A stretch of 35,120 nucleotides of DNA from an uncultured Bacteroidales bacterium. GTDB taxonomy: Bacteria; Bacteroidota; Bacteroidia; Bacteroidales; Bacteroidaceae. The DNA lies in the NCBI GenBank assembly GCA_937914945.1, contig CALGJF010000024.1:1-35120 (forward strand), read 5' to 3'. Shown one piece after another: positions 13,916-21,807 of the stretch. Below the pieces are notes generated by a model. The model saw only the letters and a program-made list of their open reading frames with translations, was not told where the DNA came from and searched no databases. Both the position numbers and the translations under genes were made by a program. Every line of letters begins with the position of its first letter. The first letter of the stretch is position 1.

Positions 13916-15298
13916 TCACCTGTTTATTAATATCTCCTTCATTTGTGGAATATCGTTTTCAATATCCCCGGCTCCAAGCGAAACAAGTACTTCTATCTCG
14001 TTTTTCTTCTGTTCCACGGTCTTTATGACATCACTGCGGCTACACATGCTTTTTTCTATATTCTCGTCAATACAGTCGTATATAAGTTTGCTTGTAACTC
14101 CTTCGATAGGTTGTTCGCGTGCAGGATAAATATCCACAAGTATCACCTCGTCGAACAGCGAGAGGCTCTGTGCAAATTCCTTGTAAAAGTCCTTTGTGCG
14201 GCTGAACAGATGAGGCTGGAAGAGGGCTGTTACTTTTTTATCGCGATATAGTTCCTTGATGGATTTTGCACATGCCTTTACTTCGTCGGGGTGGTGGGCA
14301 TAGTCGCTCAACAGTACAAGATTCTCTTGTTTTATGTGGAAATCGAAACGGCGGTCGGCCCCTTCGAAACTCTTCATTGCACTCTTTATCTCCTCGGCTG
14401 TTGCACCGCAAATTTCGGCCATGGCCATCGAGGCTATTCCGTTTTCAATGTTAATGCTCACAGGCACACCAAGTTCCACATCCTCTATCTTTTGCCAAGG
14501 CGAGACATAATCAAATAGTATTCTGCCCCCGCCGATGCGTATGTTCTGGGCATGGAAATCTCCCTTTTCGCGGCCGTAGATATATGTGGTTACACTCTTT
14601 TTTGTGCGGGGAACAACCTCCAATCCCTCATGCATGATGAGGAAACCTCCCTCTCTTATTCTTTCGGTGAATTGAGCAAATGCCTCCAAATAGTTCTCTT
14701 TGTTGCCATAGATGTCCAAGTGGTCGGGGTCGGCCGATGTTATTGTGGCAATATAGGGTTTCAGGTGAAGGAACGAACGGTCGTATTCATCGGCCTCTAT
14801 CACCACAAGGTCGCTTTTGTCGGTGAGCACAAGATTGCTCTTGTAATTCTTTGATATACCGCCAAGGAATGCTGCGCAATCGACATGCGATTGGTGTAGC
14901 AGGTGTGCTGTCATGGTGCTGGTTGTGGTTTTTCCGTGAGTACCGGCTGCGCACACTCCGCGTTTGTCTCCGGTAATTATTCCAAGCACCTCGGCACGTT
15001 TCTTCACCACAAAGTCTCCATTCCTGAACAATGCCCACTCCTTGTGATTGTCGGGAATTGCAGGGGTATATACGACGAGCGTTCCTTCGGGTTGCTTGCA
15101 GCAGTCGGGCACAAGGTCCAGATTCTCCTCGAAATGGAGTTGTGCTCCCTCTTCTATCAGTTTATCGGTGAGGGGGCTCGGGGTGCGGTCATATCCGGCA
15201 ACCACCTTCCCTTCGCTGAGGAAATATCTGACAAGAGCGCTCATGCCTATTCCGCCAGCTCCCATGAAATATACCTGTTTTATATCTTTGAGTTCCAT
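13916..15298 (-). CDS. murC: UDP-N-acetylmuramate--L-alanine ligase MurC
   Basis: MurC joins L-alanine to UDP-MurNAc with ATP, the first step of stem-peptide synthesis. The UDP-binding Rossmann motif GAGGIGM is at residues 13-19. The ATP P-loop AAGTHGKTTT lies near 117-126. The central-domain segments VIEADEYDRSF and ITSADPDHLDIYG and the C-terminal DYAHHPDEVKA and LFQPHLFSRTKDF are all in family order. At 460 residues it is full length. Its ATG overlaps the murG stop by one base (TAATG on the minus strand), which suggests coupled translation; ftsQ follows after 3 nt. Confidence 0.97.
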   Translation of the reverse strand: MELKDIKQVYFMGAGGIGMSALVRYFLSEGKVVAGYDRTPSPLTDKLIEEGAQLHFEENLDLVPDCCKQPEGTLVVYTPAIPDNHKEWALFRNGDFVVKKRAEVLGIITGDKRGVCAAGTHGKTTTSTMTAHLLHQSHVDCAAFLGGISKNYKSNLVLTDKSDLVVIEADEYDRSFLHLKPYIATITSADPDHLDIYGNKENYLEAFAQFTERIREGGFLIMHEGLEVVPRTKKSVTTYIYGREKGDFHAQNIRIGGGRILFDYVSPWQKIEDVELGVPVSINIENGIASMAMAEICGATAEEIKSAMKSFEGADRRFDFHIKQENLVLLSDYAHHPDEVKACAKSIKELYRDKKVTALFQPHLFSRTKDFYKEFAQSLSLFDEVILVDIYPAREQPIEGVTSKLIYDCIDENIEKSMCSRSDVIKTVEQKKNEIEVLVSLGAGDIENDIPQMKEILINR

Positions 15299-16452
15299 TA
15301 TTTTAAGTTTTCTTTAATACGGCGTGTCTCTTTCTCCATATATGCATCGGCAAGAATCAGTACCTCTTCGGCAATTTCCTGTGCTGCATTGGGCTTTGCA
15401 AGCTTAATGATATTCTCTTCGAGCGAGTTAATCTTCTCGTCGTCGGTTACTGTTGCAACGGCTGTGGGTAACAGCTTTTTGTCCGCTTCTGCATCGGCAA
15501 CATAGATGGCGGCATCTTTATTAACCAACGCCATTGCGTTCTTTGTTTGGTGGTCTTCCGATACGTTGGGCGATGGAACCAATATCACAGCCTTGCCGAG
15601 CAACGAGAATTCCGATATTGAGCCTGCGCCTGCGCGGGACACCACGAGGTTGACTGCGCTCAGTGCATGGGCCATATTGCTCACAAAATCGGTGATGATA
15701 AGGTTCTGGGGTTTTCCCTCCTTGCCTGCACGTTCACACATCTCCTCGTAGTACAATTTGCCTGTTTGCCACACGAATTGTATGTCGGGGTTTTGCTTAA
15801 TTATGTCAAGGTTCTTTATTATGCTCTCGTTTATACTGCGTGCTCCCAAGCTGCCACCCACAATGAGCACACAACGCTTGCTTGGGTCGAGCCCCATTTC
15901 GTTCATGGCAACGGCGCGGTTTGTGCGCATATCGAGCAGTGTTTTTCTCACCGGGTTACCTGTGAGTTTTATCTTCTCGTGCGGGAAGAAACGCTCCATG
16001 CCGTCATATGCCACGCATATCATCTTGGCTTTCTTTGCAAGGAGTTTATTGGTTACTCCTGCGTATGAATTCTGTTCCTGAATAAGGGTGGGGATATTCA
16101 TGCTTGCAGCCATTTTAAGTGTAGGGCCGCTGGCATATCCTCCTACGCCCACAGCCACTTGCGGAGCAAAATCCTTTATCACTTTTTTTGCCATACGTTG
16201 GCTTTTGAACAATTGCCACAGTACCTTAATGTTCTTCCAAAGATGCTTGCGGTCGAAACCGGCAACCGGCAGGCCTATAATCTCATATCCCGCCTCGGGC
16301 ACGCGCTGCATCTCCATGCGGTTGCTTGCACCCACAAAGAGAATCTTTGCATCGGGCTGCTTGCTACGAATTGCATCGGCTATTGAGAGGGCAGGGAATA
16401 TGTGGCCTCCTGTTCCTCCTCCGCTAATGATTATTCTATATTCTTTCTTCAT
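15298..16452 (-). CDS. murG: Lipid II synthase MurG (GlcNAc transferase)
   Basis: MurG transfers GlcNAc from UDP-GlcNAc to lipid I on the inner face of the membrane, giving lipid II. The 384-residue GT-B protein has the N-terminal SGGGTGGHIFPALSIA motif (residues 10-25), GVGGYASGPT, the inter-domain VGGSLGARSIN, and the donor-site signature VSRAGAGSISEFSLLGKAVILVPSP split over about residues 262-286. Its start lies inside the 3' end of ftsW (17-bp overlap) and its stop overlaps the murC start by one base. Confidence 0.97.
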   Translation of the reverse strand: MKKEYRIIISGGGTGGHIFPALSIADAIRSKQPDAKILFVGASNRMEMQRVPEAGYEIIGLPVAGFDRKHLWKNIKVLWQLFKSQRMAKKVIKDFAPQVAVGVGGYASGPTLKMAASMNIPTLIQEQNSYAGVTNKLLAKKAKMICVAYDGMERFFPHEKIKLTGNPVRKTLLDMRTNRAVAMNEMGLDPSKRCVLIVGGSLGARSINESIIKNLDIIKQNPDIQFVWQTGKLYYEEMCERAGKEGKPQNLIITDFVSNMAHALSAVNLVVSRAGAGSISEFSLLGKAVILVPSPNVSEDHQTKNAMALVNKDAAIYVADAEADKKLLPTAVATVTDDEKINSLEENIIKLAKPNAAQEIAEEVLILADAYMEKETRRIKENLK

Positions 16453-17707
16453 CGCTGGCTGTGTTAGGTTTGTTTATTATGGTTTCTTCTTGTGTGTTTA
16501 CGTTTGTTGCAGCGGCTTTGTGTTTGTTAAGACGTCTTACATATCGGCTTATACTGAGCATGGTGCCTATGTATATACAGTTTATGAGGGTGGATGTTCC
16601 TCCCTGGCTCACCAAGGGCAGTGGCTGTCCCGTTACAGGGCCGCCCACCGATATTGTCATGTGGAGCATTGCTTGGATGGCTATAATAAAGCCCATTCCC
16701 ATTATAAGGAAGGCCGGGTATGGGTCTTCGCAGCCGGCGGCAATGCTTCCGCAGCGATAGAGCAATGTAAGGTATAGCATGATGACTATAATACCACCAA
16801 CAAGTCCAAGCTCCTCGATGATGATTGCATATATGAAATCGGAGTAGGCATGTGGTATGTTGTCGCGCTGCACCGAGTTTCCCGGTCCCTTTCCAATGAG
16901 CCCGCTTGTTGCAATAGCAATATTGGCATACGTGCGCTGTTCGTTGCCGCTTATCTTATAATCCTTGGGTTTCACCTGCTCGCCTGTGTTCACTACGTCC
17001 AGAATGCGGTTCTTCCAGGTGAGCGCCTTGTTGTGGATTTTGTATAATACGGTACCCTGTTTGGCGTTAATTTCATTGGGTGTGAGCATAATAGCGCTAA
17101 GGAGAATAATGACAGCAAGCGCACAACTGCCGATTAGTATAAGCATGTGCTTCCAATATACTCGCCCTATGAACATCATTAAGAACACTGTGGCTGCTAT
17201 GATAACCACCGTCGAGAGGTTTTCCAGCAGAATGAAACAGCATGGTACCGCACACAGCCAAAGTATCTTTTTCATGGCTTTAAGGTCTGTTCCCTCCTCG
17301 GTTTGAGATTGCGCAAGTACAAGTGATGTGGTCATAACGATGCCCATCTTTGCAATCTCCATAGGTTGGAATTTTATACCGAAGATATCTATCCAGCGGG
17401 CGCTCTCGTTTACCACAGCGCCACCGAATGCAGCCCATACAAGCCCTATAACTCCCGCTATATATACGAAGAACGAGAATCGTTTAATCCACGATATTTT
17501 CATGTGATGTATAAACCACACCACACCTACTCCTGCAATAACAAACATTGCATGGCGGGTTATCGGTTGCCAATAGTTATGCGTCTCATAGGTTTTGCGG
17601 CTGCTTGCGCTGAAAACCTCTATGAGCGACAAAGCGCATAGGATGAAGAAGATTATCCATATAATCTTGTCTCCTTTGAATATTCTTTTTGTTATACCTT
17701 TTCCCAT
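16436..17707 (-). CDS. ftsW: Septal SEDS peptidoglycan glycosyltransferase FtsW
   Basis: FtsW is the SEDS-family polymerase that builds septal glycan chains from lipid II together with its partner class B PBP. The 423 residues form many hydrophobic helices from about residue 14 to 380. The SEDS signatures are visible: FQPMEIAKMGIV (catalytic region), ENLSTVVII, the EELGLVGGIIVI loop helix, and GQPLPLVSQGGTSTLIN near the C-terminus. A basic start (MGKGITKRIFKGDK) and a hydrophilic asparagine/threonine-rich tail are cytoplasmic by prediction. FtsW rather than RodA is favoured by its place between murD and murG and by the PBP in the same operon. Confidence 0.95.
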   Translation of the reverse strand: MGKGITKRIFKGDKIIWIIFFILCALSLIEVFSASSRKTYETHNYWQPITRHAMFVIAGVGVVWFIHHMKISWIKRFSFFVYIAGVIGLVWAAFGGAVVNESARWIDIFGIKFQPMEIAKMGIVMTTSLVLAQSQTEEGTDLKAMKKILWLCAVPCCFILLENLSTVVIIAATVFLMMFIGRVYWKHMLILIGSCALAVIILLSAIMLTPNEINAKQGTVLYKIHNKALTWKNRILDVVNTGEQVKPKDYKISGNEQRTYANIAIATSGLIGKGPGNSVQRDNIPHAYSDFIYAIIIEELGLVGGIIVIMLYLTLLYRCGSIAAGCEDPYPAFLIMGMGFIIAIQAMLHMTISVGGPVTGQPLPLVSQGGTSTLINCIYIGTMLSISRYVRRLNKHKAAATNVNTQEETIINKPNTASDEERI

Positions 17708-17718
17708 TGTAGGTGCGA

Positions 17719-19053
17719 TTATTGCAGTTTACATACTATTTCTTTGAATTGTGTTCCCCTATCCTCGTAGCTCTTGAAGAGGTCGAAGCTTGCGCAACAG
17801 GGGCTTAACAGAACGGTTTCGCCGTTTTTTGCCATTTTGCGTGCGGCCTCTACACACTCTTGCATAGAGTGGGTGTCGGCAATAGGCAGGTTGAAGGAGC
17901 CGAAGAAATCGTGTAGTTTCTTATTGTCTGCACCCAGGAATACAAGGCCGCTGCATTTTTCCTTTACAAGGTCGGCTATCTCGCTGTAATCGTTGCCTTT
18001 ATCCTTGCCGCCGAGTATGAGTATTGTTTTTGTCTTCATGCTTTGCAGTGCATACCAGCAACTGTTTACATTGGTTGCCTTGGAGTCGTTTATATACTCC
18101 ACACCATCTATCTTTGCAACCTTCTCTAGGCGGTGCTCCACGCCGGCAAAACTGCTCAAAGCCTCTCTGATAGTCTCCTTGCGTATTCCCGCCACGTTGG
18201 CAGATATTCCTGCTGCCATAGAATTGTATAGGTTGTGCTTGCCTGTGAGGGATAGCTCCTCGAGCTCCATGTTAAATGGTGTAGGCTCGGTGAATATAAT
18301 CTTCTCCTCCTCGGTATATGCCGCCATTCCTCCGTTGTTTCTCTCGGCAAACGGATATAGTTTTCCGTGTTTGTACTTCGGGAGCTCGTTTTGTATAATG
18401 GGGTCATCGTTCCAATAGACAAAGGCATCGTCGTGCTGCTGGTTCTGCAAAATGCGGAATTTCGCATCAACATAGTTCTGCATTTTGTGCTCATAGCGAT
18501 CCATGTGGTCGGGGGTGATGTTCATGAGTACTGCTACATTGGCACGGAACTCATACATGTTGTCGAGCTGGAAACTGCTTAACTCTACAATGTAGTAATC
18601 TTTGTCATCCTCGGCAACTTGCAGCGCGAGGCTGTTGCCTATGTTGCCGGCAAGCCCTACGTTGAGCCCCGCTTCGCGGAATATGTGATAAATAAGCGAG
18701 GTTGTAGTGGTCTTTCCGTTGCTGCCGGTAATGCAAATCATTTTGGCTTTTGTATATCGCCCGGCAAACTCTATCTCCGATATTATGGGTATGCCTGCAT
18801 CCTTTATCTTCAAAATCATGGGTGCATCGTTGGGGATACCGGGGCTTTTTATAACTTCGCCTGCCGATAGTATGATATCCTCGCTGTGCTGTTTCTCCTC
18901 CCAGCGTATGCCATGGTCGTCAAGTATCTTTTTATACTTGTCGGTTATGGCACCAAAATCGGAAACAAAAACATCGAATCCCAATTTGTTGGCAAGAACA
19001 GCTGCACCGCAACCGCTCTCTCCTGCACCCAAAACAACTATTTTCTTTTCCAT
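17719..19053 (-). CDS. murD: UDP-N-acetylmuramoylalanine--D-glutamate ligase MurD
   Basis: MurD adds D-glutamate to UDP-MurNAc-L-Ala with ATP. I start it at ATG 19053 (444 residues, MEKKIVVLGAGESGCG), which places the UDP-binding motif at the N-terminus; the longer open frame from 19185 would run into mraY and adds unrelated sequence. The ATP P-loop GSNGKTTTT is at residues 110-118, followed by AGNIGNSLA, ELSSFQLD, MNITPDHMDRY, EHRLEKVA and NDSKATN, all in family order, and LSPCCASFDLF near the C-terminus. It follows mraY by 11 nt and precedes ftsW by 11 nt. Confidence 0.97.
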   Translation of the reverse strand: MEKKIVVLGAGESGCGAAVLANKLGFDVFVSDFGAITDKYKKILDDHGIRWEEKQHSEDIILSAGEVIKSPGIPNDAPMILKIKDAGIPIISEIEFAGRYTKAKMICITGSNGKTTTTSLIYHIFREAGLNVGLAGNIGNSLALQVAEDDKDYYIVELSSFQLDNMYEFRANVAVLMNITPDHMDRYEHKMQNYVDAKFRILQNQQHDDAFVYWNDDPIIQNELPKYKHGKLYPFAERNNGGMAAYTEEEKIIFTEPTPFNMELEELSLTGKHNLYNSMAAGISANVAGIRKETIREALSSFAGVEHRLEKVAKIDGVEYINDSKATNVNSCWYALQSMKTKTILILGGKDKGNDYSEIADLVKEKCSGLVFLGADNKKLHDFFGSFNLPIADTHSMQECVEAARKMAKNGETVLLSPCCASFDLFKSYEDRGTQFKEIVCKLQ

Positions 19054-19064
19054 TTTTTCTCTTC

Positions 19065-20324
19065 TTATCTTACCTTTAATGTCATGAGCGTTATTGCCGC
19101 CATAATTATTGTTACAATCCAGAAACGAATGGTAACCTTCGCTTCGTGCATAGGCCTTTTGGGCCCCTTGAATACATAACGGCACGCACTATCGAGCTTG
19201 TCGTCGGTTATTGTGTAGTGGTGGTGCAACGGAGTGCAGCGGAAGAGTCTTTGTCTTATACCCCTCTTCTTGCCACGCTTGAAATATGCTACCTGTGCCA
19301 TTACCGACATATTCTCCACTACAAAAATTCCACAAAGCAATATCAAAAGAATTTCTTTGTGTATGAGAATGGCTATTACCGCTATAATTCCTCCAATAGT
19401 GAGGCTGCCGGTATCTCCCATAAATACCTGCGCAGGGAATGAATTGTACCACAGGAAACCAATCAACGCGCCTATGAACGCGAAGGTAAAGATTACTACC
19501 TCTTCACTGCCCGGCAGGTACATTATATTAAGATATTCGGCCCAATTAACATGGCTCGACACATAGGCAAGCACGGCAAGTGCCACACCTATAATGGCTG
19601 CGTTTCCGGCCAGCATACCATCCATGCCGTCGTTCAGGTTGGCTCCATTGGATACAGCAGTAACAATGAATATAGTTACCACAACAAACAGAATCCATCC
19701 GGCCGCATCGGCATAATCTCCGCAGAACGACATAATATCGTTATATCCCAGATTGTGGTTCTTTACAAAGGGGATAGTGGTTTTATTCAGTTTCTCGGGC
19801 TTGCTGCGATGCTGCACCACCTCGGTTGTTTTGTTTATCTGCACCGTAACATTCTCCCTCATCACAGCTTGCGGGCTCAAGTAGAGGGTTACTCCTATAA
19901 GCAGTCCGAGCCCCACCTGTGATACCACCTTTACCATTCCTGGGATGCCGTCTTTATTCTTTTTGAATGTTTTTATATAGTCATCGGCAAATCCCACAGC
20001 ACCCAGCCATAGGGTAGTTGTGAGCAACAGAATAAGGTACACATTGTCCAAACGGCCTATAAGCAGACAGGGTACTACTATTGCCACTATGATTATGAGG
20101 CCACCCATTGTGGGAACGCCCACTTTTAGATTGTTCTTGTCCAGGTCGCGCAGGTTTTCCGATATCTGTCTTTTCTTAAAGAAGCGTATAAAGTACTCTC
20201 CGAATATGGCCGATATGAGCAGTGCAAGCACTATGGCAGTCAATGCCCTGAACGAGGTGTAACTGAAGAGTCGGGCTCCGGGGAATCCGCTCTCTTGCAA
20301 TATCTTGAAAAGGTAGTATAGCAT
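19065..20324 (-). CDS. mraY: Phospho-N-acetylmuramoyl-pentapeptide transferase MraY
   Basis: MraY moves phospho-MurNAc-pentapeptide onto undecaprenyl phosphate, making lipid I in the inner membrane. The 419 residues hold about ten hydrophobic helices. The active-site motifs are DDYIK near 116, NLNDGMDG with Asp232 and Asp235, GDTGSL near 305, and the C-terminal histidine motif CTPLHHHY. Between about residues 155 and 205 is an extra hydrophilic loop (QAVMRENVTVQINKT and onward) absent from E. coli MraY (360 residues); I take it as a Bacteroidetes trait. It lies between murE (15 nt) and murD (11 nt). Confidence 0.97.
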   Translation of the reverse strand: MLYYLFKILQESGFPGARLFSYTSFRALTAIVLALLISAIFGEYFIRFFKKRQISENLRDLDKNNLKVGVPTMGGLIIIVAIVVPCLLIGRLDNVYLILLLTTTLWLGAVGFADDYIKTFKKNKDGIPGMVKVVSQVGLGLLIGVTLYLSPQAVMRENVTVQINKTTEVVQHRSKPEKLNKTTIPFVKNHNLGYNDIMSFCGDYADAAGWILFVVVTIFIVTAVSNGANLNDGMDGMLAGNAAIIGVALAVLAYVSSHVNWAEYLNIMYLPGSEEVVIFTFAFIGALIGFLWYNSFPAQVFMGDTGSLTIGGIIAVIAILIHKEILLILLCGIFVVENMSVMAQVAYFKRGKKRGIRQRLFRCTPLHHHYTITDDKLDSACRYVFKGPKRPMHEAKVTIRFWIVTIIMAAITLMTLKVR

Positions 20325-20339
20325 AACTCCTTATTTATA

Positions 20340-21794
20340 TTATAGATTAAAAAACTCCTTTATTACCTCTTTATCGTCAAAGTGGTGTTTCACCCCTTTT
20401 ATATCTTGATAATTCTCGTGCCCTTTGCCGGCAACAATCACCACATCGCCCTTTTGTGCAAGCGTGCAGGCTGTTCTTATAGCCTCTTTTCTGTCGGTTA
20501 TGGCAAGCACGTTTCTTCTCTGCTCGTCGGTGAGCCCTGCAAGCATATCGTTGATGATGTCTTGTGGCTCTTCGAATCGTGGGTTATCCGATGTTATAAT
20601 AACCTTGTTGCTGCCTTTTACAGCCTCCTGTGCCATGAGTGGGCGTTTGCCCTTGTCGCGGTTGCCTCCCGCACCCACGACGGTTATTACATTGCCGCGG
20701 CCGCGTACCACCTCGTTCACTGTGCCCAACACATTTTTTATGGCATCGGGTGTGTGTGCATAATCCACTATTGCTGTTGCTCCGTTGGGTGAGTGAATGG
20801 TTTCGAATCGTCCCGAAACCGGTTTCAATGTGCTTAATACGCGCAATACCTCGTTTGGTTCTTTGCCTAATTCTACTGCTGCGCCGAATATGGCAAGCAG
20901 ATTGCTTACATTGAATCTTCCGGTGAGCTGTGTGGCAAATTCTCTGTTGTTGAATTCGAGAATCATACCGTCGAGGTGTGTCTCAATCATGCGCCCTTTG
21001 TAATCGCTCAATGTGCGGGTTGAGTATTTCTTTATGTCGGCGCGTGTGTTCTGTACCATTACAGGGCCGTTCTTGTCGTCGATGTTTGTTATTGCAAAAG
21101 CATCGCGTGGCAGTGTGTCAAAGAAACTTTTCTTGCATTTCAGGTAATTGTCCATTGTCTCATGGAAATCCATGTGGTCGCGAGTGAGGTTTGTGAAAAT
21201 ACCGCCTGCAAAGCGGAGCCCGCCTACACGCTTTTGTGCAAGGGCGTGCGAGCTTACCTCCATAAAGGCATATTCGCACCCTTCATCGGCCATCTGCCCC
21301 AGCAATTTGTTGAGGTTCACTGCATCGGGGGTGGTGTGTGTCGCGGGGTAGGGTGTTCCGTCGATGTAGTTGCACACGGTAGATATCAATCCACATTTGT
21401 GCCCCATTTCGCGGAACAGTTCATACAACAGGGTAGCAATGGTGGTTTTTCCGTTTGTGCCTGTAACGCCCACAAGTTTCAGCCTTTCGCTGGGATTGCC
21501 GTAGAATGTGGTTGCAAGTTCCCCTGTAATATCCTGTGCATTGGGTACTTTTATATAGGCCTTTTCGGGGTGCAACTGCTCGGGCATGGTTTCGCACACT
21601 ATTGCCACGGCTCCCTGTTCCTCGGCTGCGGCAATGAATTCATGCCCATCGGCTTGTGTGCCTTTTATGGCAATAAAGGCATCGCCGGGCTTCACCTTGC
21701 GCGAATCAATGTTCACGCCTGTAATGTTTACCTCCTCTTTGGGCAGTACTATCTGTGTATATTGTATGTTTCTTATAAGTTCGTTTAATCTCAT
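20340..21794 (-). CDS. murE: UDP-MurNAc-L-Ala-D-Glu--meso-diaminopimelate ligase MurE
   Basis: MurE adds the third stem-peptide residue. I start it at ATG 21794 (484 residues, MRLNELIRNIQ) because this aligns with the family start; the open frame reaches 21818 only by running toward the PBP stop. The P-loop GTNGKTT is at residues 112-118, then THTTPDAVNL, EVSSHALAQKRV, FTNLTRDHMDFHETM (carbamylated-lysine region), and DYAHTPDAI. The specificity motif is DNPR at 403-406, which in characterised MurE enzymes marks meso-diaminopimelate rather than lysine. The peptidoglycan is therefore inferred to be meso-DAP type. It starts 13 nt after the PBP gene. Confidence 0.96.
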   Translation of the reverse strand: MRLNELIRNIQYTQIVLPKEEVNITGVNIDSRKVKPGDAFIAIKGTQADGHEFIAAAEEQGAVAIVCETMPEQLHPEKAYIKVPNAQDITGELATTFYGNPSERLKLVGVTGTNGKTTIATLLYELFREMGHKCGLISTVCNYIDGTPYPATHTTPDAVNLNKLLGQMADEGCEYAFMEVSSHALAQKRVGGLRFAGGIFTNLTRDHMDFHETMDNYLKCKKSFFDTLPRDAFAITNIDDKNGPVMVQNTRADIKKYSTRTLSDYKGRMIETHLDGMILEFNNREFATQLTGRFNVSNLLAIFGAAVELGKEPNEVLRVLSTLKPVSGRFETIHSPNGATAIVDYAHTPDAIKNVLGTVNEVVRGRGNVITVVGAGGNRDKGKRPLMAQEAVKGSNKVIITSDNPRFEEPQDIINDMLAGLTDEQRRNVLAITDRKEAIRTACTLAQKGDVVIVAGKGHENYQDIKGVKHHFDDKEVIKEFFNL

Positions 21795-21807
21795 AAATAC
21801 TCCTATA

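Noticed and set aside
13880..13920. Possible internal promoter before ftsQ
   Set aside because: The murC-ftsQ gap is three bases and no TAnnTTTG with a spaced TTG is seen; operon read-through explains expression.
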